Part shown: piece after piece, positions 42,701 through 50,662 of the stretch
How positions within the stretch are numbered: position 1 is the stretch's first letter
Layout of the letters: every line of letters starts with the position of its first letter
DNA from: Phymatolithon calcareum
Taxonomy: Eukaryota > Rhodophyta > Florideophyceae > Hapalidiales
Reading direction: 5' to 3'
NCBI GenBank assembly: GCA_977006965.1
Contig: OZ345366.1
Location: forward strand, 1,984,001 to 2,048,000
DNA length: 64,000 bases
Translations under genes and position numbers: made by a program
The notes under the pieces: model-generated
The model's database searches: none
Seen by the model: only the letters and a program-made list of their open reading frames with translations
What the model was told of the DNA's origin: nothing

Positions 42701-43698
42701 AGAGCGAAGAATGCGTCCTGGGACCATTCCATGGGCACGAAGAAGCTGTGTGGGGCGTTGCAGTTAGCGCAGACGGAAGTCGCATTGTTTCGGCATCTGA
42801 AGACACAACCGTTCGTGTATGGGATGGACAGAACGGAGAATGCTTGCTTGGACCACTCCGTGGACATGAGGATATGGTGCTGTGCGTTGCAATCAGCGCG
42901 GACGGAAGTCGCGTTGTTTCGGCATCTTTGGACAGTACTGTTCGAGTATGGGATGGACAGAACGGAGAATGCTTGCTTGGACCACTCCGTGGACATGAGG
43001 ATGCGGTGCAGTGCGTTGCAATGAGTGCGGATGGAAGTCGCATTGTTTCGGCATCTTGGGACCGTACTGTTCGTGTATGGGATGGACAGAGCGGAGAATG
43101 TTTGCTGGGACCACTCCGTGGACATAAGGATGCGGTGCTGTGCGTTGCAATGAGTGCGGATGGAAGTCGCATTGTTTCGGGATCTGAAGACAGAACCGTT
43201 CGTGTATGGGATGGGCAGAGCGGAGAATGCGTGCTGGGACCACTCCGTGGACACCGAGGTGCTGTCTACTGCGTTGCAATGAGTGCAGACGGACGTCGCA
43301 TTGTTTCGGGATCTGATTTCGAAACCGTTGGTGTGTGGGATGTACAGAGCGGAAAATGCCTGCGGCATAGGATCACAATGCAAGGGGATTACGAGGGTGT
43401 ACGCTTGTGTGGACGGTTCAGAAGCTTTGACTTCGATGGTGACACTGATTTATGTGTTGTACATACGTCACGTGAGGTTTTTCTTTTGGACACGAGCACT
43501 GGAACCAAGATGCATCGTCCTGGATACATCATGCACGGAATTATCGGCAGGATATACGCAACAGACCAGAGTGCGAAGACAGTTCAAGTCGCCACCATGC
43601 CATTTGAATGTCTCACATTTTGCTACAATAAGCTGCATTCAAAAGCTGTAGCTGGTCTCGTAGATGGTCAAGTTGTCATAGGGGAGCTCTTTCTGTAG
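39706..43698 (+). CDS. NLR-like STAND NTPase: helical N-terminus, NB-ARC, WD40 repeats
   Basis: This single 1330-codon frame lacks introns. Residues ~1-110 form amphipathic helices starting with a Gly-rich hydrophobic segment (VGLVFGVVGIINQLAQRL), like HeLo/SesA or RPW8-type executor domains. NB-ARC follows: P-loop GMGGVGKT (~244-251), Walker B-like ALFVCDDIW (~327), VISTRE sensor (~361) and the GLP motif CAGLPVALG (~421), then a winged-helix region. Ten WD40 repeats fill ~795-1220, each 43 residues except the fourth (42), nearly identical to each other. The architecture matches fungal NWD proteins such as HET-E and APAF-1-like switches: ligand binding to the propeller would trigger NTP-driven oligomerisation. 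A role in immunity or self-recognition is an inference. The start ATG gives a complete N-terminal helix. Confidence 0.93.
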   Translation: MTEAVGLVFGVVGIINQLAQRLSNIKKRCEDFGSLPDNWNSCIKSFEDCQTSVESIGATLVDDKEAIGERAISTFRTILKQVEESLATAGPMLKSLEHEFTRESSPATESVSTHIVGNSSKQGRGSLRNMNRIVDGRRVNEGKLFARLNKVKTMLEELDAIWKEARSTIELVSIALVIPSMRGNDRIACDEYVVHFDEPLLLKNVVLNFSGDTMEAALKRAVLSDSAGERVTAAASPSLLGAVGMGGVGKTVALQGLCHESEVQNKYLDGVFFVTLGQDAAEEDVIECVAHFVESTGGKSLARDITKKRSAESAARQASLWFKGRCALFVCDDIWSFDGHPIGYLSSLKLLLCNSPSSAMVISTREKSISQQFLQVQFSPREVLGQQALSILTKYAGIETESVHASSDTWAAFRDILDVCAGLPVALGAAGTSLRNLIEENSDSIDRSAVIYAHELKENIESVGEESVDEYRGLRAVVETSLRHCEKWARGTEGRRKLGCELSVREKFEALSVLRKQAWIPRTSLKRLWETDERATKHLMSKLSDMHLVLRRRNETPAGEVDGLALHDLVLEQAKTLSIENNRASLWHARFLDGYMRKASANVLQSNKYNCREWWDCEKLPEDGYIEKNLARHLAMSEGCELESLLSDVRWSRRRMKVGGIVALRNDFQELSHGSRRAISAGAVLSALEESWVNINKSIHATSFEMYGRLHSQCSSSEFVQRFLSSVLKHVPKPHYAPKHELRWRADAGQLFRIDFDERVKALCSSEEQNIIAVVQRHEIHVLDLQAMCTVHILKGHDDRISSVAMNADGSRIVSASDDKTVRVWDGQRGECVLGPLHGHQGAVECVAISADGSRIVSASDDKTVRVWDGQRGECVLGPLHGHQGAVECVAISADGSRIVSASSDRTVRVWDGQSGECVLGPLLGHQGAVYCVAISADGSRIVSGSDCTVRVWDVQSGECTLGPLRGHQGAVYCVAISADGRRIISGSPDNTVRVWEGQSEECVLGPFHGHEEAVWGVAVSADGSRIVSASEDTTVRVWDGQNGECLLGPLRGHEDMVLCVAISADGSRVVSASLDSTVRVWDGQNGECLLGPLRGHEDAVQCVAMSADGSRIVSASWDRTVRVWDGQSGECLLGPLRGHKDAVLCVAMSADGSRIVSGSEDRTVRVWDGQSGECVLGPLRGHRGAVYCVAMSADGRRIVSGSDFETVGVWDVQSGKCLRHRITMQGDYEGVRLCGRFRSFDFDGDTDLCVVHTSREVFLLDTSTGTKMHRPGYIMHGIIGRIYATDQSAKTVQVATMPFECLTFCYNKLHSKAVAGLVDGQVVIGELFL
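42088..43368 (+). repeat. In-frame tandem repeat encoding ten WD40 units (129-bp period)
   Basis: The DNA unit is 129 bp. Units 1 and 2 (from about 42130 and 42259) are identical over about 155 consecutive bases; later units share long exact blocks such as GGAAGTCGCATTGTTTCGG. Differences concentrate at the residues after GH, before CVA, and at the two or three residues before TVRVW. Confidence 0.95.
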
Positions 43699-44099
43699 CT
43701 CCAGAGATAGTTAAGTTTACCTTGTAGTAGGTCCTTAGAATTGATGTCGTATTTTGTTAACATACCGTCTGCTATCGTGAAGTACTGAGATTTGATGATA
43801 GTTTGCTGAGAATTGAGTGGTCTCGGCAGATAGTCCAGGGCAACGCATAGCGAGCCCTTAAGACAAAAATCGGCATGCACTGCGCACCGTCTCCTTTTGT
43901 ACATCGCATATGTGGGGGAATAACTTGCCCACGCCTTCTCTCCAGCATCTGCCAATGATCACGATACACCAAGTGCCGCGCGCATGCGTATCCTCGGAGT
44001 TGCAGGCGGCGCCGGAAAATGCGGCAGTGTCTCGCGGATCTATACTCGTCCTCTTAGGTCTGGGAAACTCCCGTCCACTTTTCAACAGCGAACGTCACA
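43699..44099. other. Intergenic region
   Basis: This is the 3' flank of the NLR-like gene. From about 43900 the DNA becomes GC-rich, which may be the eroded 3' end of the prenyl synthase pseudogene. No complete gene is seen. Confidence 0.4.
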
Positions 44100-45042
44100 A
44101 TGTCAGGTTCACAGTGGTCGATGCAACGGCGGTGCTGCCTTCCGCACCGAACACCACATCGATGACGGTGTTTTACAGGTTCTGTTGAACGACCGCGCGG
44201 TGCACGTCGCGCAGCCTCGCACTATCATGAATGCTTCCAGCCGCACCGGCCGTGCACTACTGAAGTATTCTGACATCCCGCACTCTGCGTTGCTTGTTTG
44301 TCTCCGACGACAGGGCGCTTCAGCGAGGACGCTTGCAACTGCGTGCGTACGCCACTGCGGGCAGGCCGTAGCATGTCCCTGTTGCAGGTCGTCGCATACT
44401 GGTTTGCGGAGCGCCGATTCGCTCGCGGTCATGTCCAGCACAGCGTCGACGATATGAAATGCAATGCCTATGTGCTCTCTGTGTTTTTACGCCGTGTCTG
44501 CGAGCTCCTTTCCGTGACCGCCAAGCATGACGAACGCCCGATTGGAATCGACGTTTAATGACGCGGTTTTGAAAATCGTTTTCGCCAAATCCGTCTCGAA
44601 AATACTCTCCGGTCGATGATATCGTATCTGCTTCACCTCCTCCTCCGTCGCGTCGCCAATCCCGCCCACGGGAGCGTCGGTAGCACGACCCTGCATTTGC
44701 AATATCTCGCCACGCACCAAGTGTTTGATCACAGTGGAATGCCTTTCCAAAACTTCACAGTTTCACGGACGCCCTTGTGCGCAGAAAGTCTCCCAACAGC
44801 CATCGTGCACGAGCGAAGCTGGATGAATCAGTTCGGAAATCTCTGCGAGTCGACGTTGACTTGACAGAATTGGCACCGGCGCACCACATTTCGCCGCGGC
44901 GACGGCGTGTGCCATCAAGATTATAATCACTGGGCGCACACGCTTCGCGCGCAGCTAGAGCAGATGGGCTGCCGCTGCGTCCAATAGAGAGCCGGTCAGA
45001 CGGTCGAGCTCGCCGACCGCGAGCGAGAATGGGTACCCTTAA
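44100..45042 (-). pseudogene. Solanesyl/polyprenyl diphosphate synthase pseudogene
   Basis: Translating the minus strand in pieces recovers family landmarks in the right order. They are PFSLAVGELDRL (about 45030), AKRVRPVIIILMAHAV (about 44940), LAEISELIHPASLVHD (about 44845), GDFL and ASVKL (about 44780), HLVRGEILQMQGRATD (about 44715), ETDLAKTIFKTASL (about 44600), GIAFHIVDAVLD (about 44460) and KPVCDDLQQGHAT (about 44410). The enzyme would elongate the isoprenoid side chain of plastoquinone or ubiquinone. It is dead: a TAG follows AAAHLL, the sequence after LVHD (the first Asp-rich motif) is lost, the second Asp-rich motif reads DAVLD, and several frameshifts separate the blocks. A working copy is presumably elsewhere. 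Confidence 0.82.
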
Positions 45043-45323
45043 TTAATTTGAGTGGAATGACCGAATATTGCGATGACCATCGATGGCACTGACAGCCCTC
45101 CTGATTTCAGGGTCCGGGATTCGCTTAGAAATCACTATGAACGTGAACGTGAATGACATTAGACCTTGCTTACTACGCATCGATTTGGATTTTACATAGC
45201 AGAACGCCGTGCACACGAGAAAAAATTACGATAATACAACTTCAAACTCTCTTCCGAATGCCTGACCCATAAAACGTGCCTCCCGGAGTGAGCACACCGC
45301 TCTCTGATAGCTTTTCCCCTGAG

Positions 45324-46652
45324 TCACGATGATACAACCTCAAACTCTACGGCCCCCATTTTCTTCATCCGGTTCCGAATATCCGACCCATAAAACGCGA
45401 CACCCGGAGTGAGCACACCGCCCACTGGTAGTTTTTCTCGTTCTTCCAAAATCGTAAAAGCAGCCGCGATCGCCATTCTCGATGTCGCAACGTAAGCAGG
45501 TTCAGGGCATCGTCCCTTGACAATTGTATGCGCCACCTCCTTTCCTTCCGCGCTCGTCGCCCGTCCAATATATGTGAACTCCACACTAGTATTCCCCACC
45601 TGTTCCTCAGTGGGTCCATTCGGAGAAAACATCCCCCATGTAAAAAACCCGGGATGCTTCAATATGAATTTTCGTCCTGCCGGCAGCGCCCCGACAATAC
45701 CGCACAGGAGGATAGAAGCTATCATTTTCAGCAGCACAGTCCAAGTGCCCAAATGGAAGTACGCTTTAAAAGCCAGCGCATCAGACCCCGGCATTCCATT
45801 TGCGCCAATGCCCATGTCGACCAGCCGTGTTGTTCGCTTTGCAGCAAACATCTCGGCATCGTTCACGCAAACCACCGGACTATCCGGGCCCAGACGCGGA
45901 TCTCTACCAATGCCAAAGCCGAAATTCGGTTTGTAAGGTACAACCGTCCCGCCCGATTGTGTCCGATGTTTTTCCTTCATCTGTTTCTCTAGATCTAAGG
46001 TTTTGCGTGCACCGAATACACCCTCGAACACGCTGTCGAGCGTACCAGTGTTCACGCAATATCCGCACGGACCCTTGCGAATCTTTGCAAACATCTCAAT
46101 GGCCATTTTCGGGTCCGTGACATCCTGTTTAGCTGCCGCCGCGCGCAGTTCCTCAGACACCATGACGTAGCCGCCGATATCACCGGGGATATGATCGTAG
46201 CCGCAAGCGGGCACGACGAGCAGCCCCTTCTCGACGGCGCGTTCATGCAGCGCCAGCGTTGTGCCGAGTATGTGAGCTGGCTCCCCGGTAATGTCGACGT
46301 AATGTGTACCGGCAGATACGGCTGCTGTGACGACGGGTTTTCCAAGTCGCACGAACGGCCCCGCGAAATTAATGAGGACACGGGCGCGCGAGAAGGTCAT
46401 GCGGAGCACGTCCTCCGGTCCGAGCGCATCCGCGGTCAGAATTGTTGGTACGTTGCTACATGCTGGGTATTTCTTGCGTAATCCGCTGACGAGTGTTTGC
46501 AGCTTCGGGAGTGAGCGACCTGATACCGCCCAGCGTGAAGTCAGATTGGAGTGAAACAGGTAGTCGGTCGCGTATTTTCCCGCAAAGCCCGTCGCGCCGA
46601 ACACAATGACGTCGAATTCACGTGCCTCAGCCATTCTGGGTTTCCGACTCAC
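45324..46652 (-). CDS. Saccharopine-dehydrogenase-like oxidoreductase (SCCPDH family)
   Basis: 442 aa with no intron. The N-terminal Rossmann fold is visible as FDVIVFGATGFAGKYATDYL (~14-33), then AVSGRSLPKL and VLINFAGPFVRLGKPVV. GTHYVDITGE and VVPACGYDHIPGD are conserved in the trans-acting enoyl reductase / SCCPDH-like group. A hydrophobic stretch (VLLKMIASILLCGIVGALPA, ~300) is typical of the eukaryotic members, which associate with membranes or lipid droplets. The C-terminus has the usual ATSRMAIAAAFTILEE and GVLTPGVAFYG. True lysine-pathway activity is unlikely for this subgroup; the substrate is unknown. It is divergent from the FtsJ gene with 247 bp between start codons, so they may share a promoter. 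A second Met at 46634 is an alternative start. Confidence 0.88.
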   Translation of the reverse strand: MSRKPRMAEAREFDVIVFGATGFAGKYATDYLFHSNLTSRWAVSGRSLPKLQTLVSGLRKKYPACSNVPTILTADALGPEDVLRMTFSRARVLINFAGPFVRLGKPVVTAAVSAGTHYVDITGEPAHILGTTLALHERAVEKGLLVVPACGYDHIPGDIGGYVMVSEELRAAAAKQDVTDPKMAIEMFAKIRKGPCGYCVNTGTLDSVFEGVFGARKTLDLEKQMKEKHRTQSGGTVVPYKPNFGFGIGRDPRLGPDSPVVCVNDAEMFAAKRTTRLVDMGIGANGMPGSDALAFKAYFHLGTWTVLLKMIASILLCGIVGALPAGRKFILKHPGFFTWGMFSPNGPTEEQVGNTSVEFTYIGRATSAEGKEVAHTIVKGRCPEPAYVATSRMAIAAAFTILEEREKLPVGGVLTPGVAFYGSDIRNRMKKMGAVEFEVVSS

Positions 46653-46899
46653 AGCTTGGGATCAACTTGTTCCCGGAGTGTGATCTGCAGCGAGTGCGAA
46701 GGTATCATAAACTTTCCCTATTACTGTAATTCACCATCGACAGGTCTGCTTTCGTGTATCACAGACTGCGCCTCGGGCGACGGTCGGGGATTCTTCGTCC
46801 TCGACTTCGCGGGTTTCGATCTTACCTTCCGTCGTTAGAGGGCGCACACAACCCCTGGCGCTGGCGCTGCAGTCGCGGCACCGGATTCAAGGCCGCACA

Positions 46900-47872
46900 A
46901 TGCGAGCGACTCGACAGCTATTGTCCTCATCCACGCGAGCATGGCGCGCGGAGCGGGCAAGGGATCACTGGGCCGAGCGAGCGGCGAAGGAGGGGTTGCG
47001 TTCGCGGGCAGCGTTCAAACTAGACGAGCTCAACGAGCGGTTTGGGAGATTTCTCAGACCCGGTGCGTTTGTGGTAGATTTAGGTGCAGCTCCCGGGGGC
47101 TTCTCCGTGCTAGCGGCGCGCAAGATTAGATTACGTCAGTTTTTCCCCGGCGACCGATGGCAGGTGCCCGTTGCTGCTGCAGCAGGTGGCGATGAACCGG
47201 CATTGAAGCGAACGGCTGGTGGTAAGCAGATCCGACGATCAAAGGGACGGGTACGTCGAGCGTGAATGACTTTGCCAAGTTGCCGATGCGTCACTACAAC
47301 TGGCTTGCTGACAAGTGGGTGAACAACGCGTGCAGCTTGTCTGTGTGGACATAGCAGAAATGAACGAAGTACCTGGCGCGCGCTTCGTTCGCGGCGATGT
47401 ACGACTCCCGACAACGCAGGCCGCCGTCGTGCGCGCGCTTGGTGCGGAGGCGGATGTCGTGCTTTCTGACCTGGCGCCCAATACCGTGAGTGATCCGGAG
47501 ATTTCGCATCTCAGAAGCGTCGAGCTTGCTCGTGCAGCGCTTGACGGTGCGCGTGGCGTGCTGAGGAACGGCGGAACGATGGTTTGCAAGGTGTTTGCTG
47601 GGAAGGAGGAACCGGAGTTTAAGGACGAAGTGCGGGAATGCTTTCTGGACGTGCGGGCTTACAAGCCCAAGGCGTGTAAGAGGGGCAGTGTGGAACATTA
47701 TATTGTCGCCAAGGGGTTCGTGCCGGATGAACTGCGAGACGAGACGGCCAATGGAGCGGCGCATTGGATTGGAACTGACCTTTTGCAAGAGGAAGACCGA
47801 GTTTCAGGGGAATGCGACGTTGTAGTCGTGCGAGACGGGGCGCTAGCATTTCGGAGACTGAATAGAGGATGA
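46900..47872 (+). CDS. FtsJ/RrmJ-type rRNA 2'-O-methyltransferase, probably mitochondrial, one predicted intron
   Basis: Exon 1 (46900-47134) starts with an Arg/Ser-rich leader suggesting mitochondrial targeting, then DHWAERAAKEGLRSRAAFKL with the first catalytic Lys, and VVDLGAAPGGFS, the SAM-binding motif. Exon 2 (47316-47872) continues QLVCVDIAEM, VVLSDLAPN (catalytic Asp), GTMVCKVFAG (catalytic Lys) and SVEHYIVAKGF. Between them 181 nt (TTAC|GTCAGT ... GACAAG|TGGG) interrupt both frames. Removing them restores one frame of 263 codons with a normal spacing between the SAM motif and the acidic CVD. The enzyme would methylate a ribose in large-subunit rRNA, like yeast MRM2. The intron is inferred. 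Confidence 0.85.
47135..47315 (+). other. Predicted intron of the FtsJ gene
   Basis: It is bounded by GT and AG, with stops in the flanking frames. The phase matches (exon 1 ends after one base of a codon). The donor GTCAGT is non-consensus at position 3. Alternative AG sites nearby would not keep the frame. Confidence 0.6.
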
Positions 47873-49312
47873 CGATTTTAAAAGGGTCAACGAGAGAATT
47901 GTAAGTGCAATGTTTACCAAGGGCAGTTGAAGCTCGAGAAGTGTAGACGGCTTGGATGATATTTCCATGTGTTGTGTCTACGATGTACTGGTAGCCGGGT
48001 CTCGATTTCCAGAGCCCATACATTGCCCCGGAGATGGACGCTTCGGACTGCTTGTCCGGCTTTGACCCAAGATTAGGAGTTCCAAGCTGACATTATTTCT
48101 TGAATTTGGCCCTCGAAAGTACTGTGGTCTGTGTTTTCCAAAGCAGCATGTCTAGCAATCCTCAATGCCTCGCCTTTCAACGAGGATTCTTGCAAATGTC
48201 GCCTGTTTGGACATTCGATATGGATAACTCTGGTGTAGCACCAGTTCAGCTATTCTCCTTCGTAGACTCCATCTAGTGGTACATCGATGGCTTACTTGGA
48301 CAAAACTGGGCCTCGTTCAGAGTATGGCTGAACTAACTTCGAAAACGATTTTTGTCAAGGTCTAAATACGATCTGCTCTGCTTGTTCAAATCTACCAAAC
48401 GAGCTAAAGATTGAGCACGATTTCATGCCAAGTAAAAGTGGATTTGAAAAACTTGTTTGTAATCTTTTGATGTGTCTACATCTTCCAGTCTAAGATTCCT
48501 CTTCACGTGGCAAAGTCCATGATGGTCCTGCAGAATACAGAAGGCTGCTGGATCGACAGATCTTCCACATGCGTTCATCATCAGACTGTAGCACTTCTGT
48601 GAGGCTGGTATGCCAGAAGAAGATCGACAGGTTGGGTAGGGAGAAGTTTTCACCGTCCTGGACGCAGACGTCAGCAGTTTTTTGCGCAAAGAACCCAAAA
48701 GTGAGGAACTTTGAAATCCGGTGCTCTGCCAGTTGAACTGTAGGCGCTCTATGTATGTTTTATTGTCAAAACAAAAGCTTTTATGACTAAGTCTCCTGGC
48801 TGCGTGTTCGAAACGTCTCCAACACGCTCAATAAATGAAACCCTCTGTCTGTGAATGCCTTGCCACTTTGTGGCAATGAAAGTCAATAAACTTTCAGTGC
48901 ACTGGGACTATTTGCTGATCAATGAACGAATTGCTGATTCGACAAGGTGTTTTACGAGGGATTTGTGGGGGCTGAAGACTTGAGTTTTGCTTTCGTGCAA
49001 CGTTCAGTCCACAAGACTCAAGAACTTAGCGATTTCTCAATATTGCGCAGCCTCCCTGGATTACTTCTTCTCAACGAGATCGAGATAGTTGCTGCCTGAC
49101 GCCAGTTTCTAAAACTGTACTATAACTCTCATGGTCAGATCTCCCGTTTCGAAGAACCCCTCTCAAATTCTCGGTAAGGTCCCGCCGGCATGTATTGCGT
49201 AACGGCGCTTACCTTTCGATGCTGGACGGACTTCCGCCTATATAGTATAATCCTCATTTTCCTGACATCAATCGGACACAGCATTGATCGGTCCTTCGTT
49301 CTGCATTGCACA
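47873..49312. other. Long intergenic region without recognisable gene
   Basis: Only short, unrelated frames exist on both strands (for example 48423-48698). I see no terminal repeats, RNA gene or similarity to other parts of the window. AT content is higher than in the genes. Confidence 0.5.
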
Positions 49313-50032
49313 ATGTCGGTCTCAACTGTTTTCCACGAAGTCGTGAAAAACCTCGACAAACTTACTTTGAGCGAGCTCTCCCAATTGCATGTCCTCCTCG
49401 CCGTTCGTTTGGGAAGTTGGTTCACACCCCCAGGCACGTATGCTATTCACAAGGCTCCATTCCGCCCACCGCCCATCACGGCCACATCGCACAAGTTCGT
49501 GGGAGCGCCGTCGGTAAATAGGCCTAACAAAGAGCTCGCACAGCAGGTGTCAATATTCGCAAATGACCCAAACTACATTGCGATGAAAGAGGCACGAAAG
49601 GAAACGATTACGGCTATGAAGGCTGAAATGTGCAAGTTTTGGGAGTTGTCAGATACTTCACTGATTGGCCGCAACCTTCTGACAAGGGCGAAATTTGACC
49701 TTCTGAAGCAGTCGCATCGAAAGAAACTGCTACATGCTCATGGGGAGAGCTTAGCATCTTTGGAGAGTGCATTTATCGGTGCAGATCTGAGCCGCATGAG
49801 CGGCGAGCAGGTGGCGGCTATGCGCAGTACTGCACTTTCTCAGTGTGCGAAACTTATTGGGAGGTGCGGCGGGGTCGCACGTTGTCGGACTAGAGGGGAT
49901 GATTGCCCTCGTTATATCGAGCTATCCATCATTACCTTCAAGCTGACGGAAGGTGAGTTTATGGATGGCTTGGCTGGCATATGTCCGGAGATAGATAATA
50001 TGAATTGCACGTCTCTATGTTCGAACTATTGA
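49313..50032 (+). CDS. Hypothetical protein, 239 aa
   Basis: I do not recognise this gene. ATG 49313 starts MSVSTVFHEVVKNLDKLTLS, a clear amphipathic helix; the frame is open further upstream to 49190, but that part is hydrophobic and has no codon pattern. The middle is Lys/Glu-rich and probably helical (KEARKETITAMKAEMCKFWE). The C-terminal third has a Cys-containing loop (LIGRCGGVARCRTRGDDCPR). It could be a lineage-specific protein or a domesticated gag-like frame. Its isolation from repeats and moderately protein-like composition favour a real gene, weakly. Confidence 0.45.
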   Translation: MSVSTVFHEVVKNLDKLTLSELSQLHVLLAVRLGSWFTPPGTYAIHKAPFRPPPITATSHKFVGAPSVNRPNKELAQQVSIFANDPNYIAMKEARKETITAMKAEMCKFWELSDTSLIGRNLLTRAKFDLLKQSHRKKLLHAHGESLASLESAFIGADLSRMSGEQVAAMRSTALSQCAKLIGRCGGVARCRTRGDDCPRYIELSIITFKLTEGEFMDGLAGICPEIDNMNCTSLCSNY

Positions 50033-50662
50033 ATCGGAAACTGGATGTCCGATAGACACTTCTGAGTCCTCTGAATACAGTTCAATTGATTTTTAGCAGC
50101 AAAGGCAATAGAATGCAGTGAATCGGAGTCGCGCCTCGTGCATGTCATGAATCGTGTCGGAAAAGGCGCTGAGCACCAGCATCACGCCTGCGAAAGTATA
50201 ATACAATTCAATGGAAAGCGGCATTATAGCTGAAATGATATATTATACTGTAGATCTTAGCTTTCGTGCTTGAAACAAAGACAACAAAATTTGCTTGAAT
50301 ATTTCCGCTGTGCACATTTAGGAGTTAAAGTCTATCTCCGTACAATGACCAGAACAGTCTACGAGAGTGCCAAAGGTTCTGACAGAGCCATCAAAGTCAT
50401 CCAAAATCTTCTACATTTTTCGAAAACGTTCAATATTTTCGGTTCTTTTCGCTCTTTTTGCAATCCCTGACAAAGTGTATAGTTTTTTTCAAATATTATT
50501 ATGATTGTGAACATGAGAAATAAAATATTTTCAAAATATGTCGTGATTTTTTCTTCACGGCGGTTGCATAGATCTTCTGCTCGACCACAATGCAGTTGTG
50601 CTGAACAGGTCCGAAGCGGTTTTGCGCTGAGCAAGGCCGCGAGGCACTGTGGCAATGGGAAC
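50033..50662. other. Intergenic region upstream of the DNA polymerase
   Basis: It is AT-rich. It contains the likely polymerase promoter. The open frame of the polymerase extends back to 50501, but this part lacks the features of a transit peptide. Nothing else is recognised. Confidence 0.5.

Noticed and set aside
41878-43383. A 501-codon minus-strand frame across the WD40 region
   Set aside because: It is a by-product of the in-frame repeat on the plus strand. Its sequence is repetitive Asn/Arg/Cys-rich and has no domain, while the plus strand shows clear WD40 units.
43984-44457. 157-codon plus-strand frame
   Set aside because: It overlaps the prenyl synthase pseudogene, whose conserved motifs are on the minus strand.
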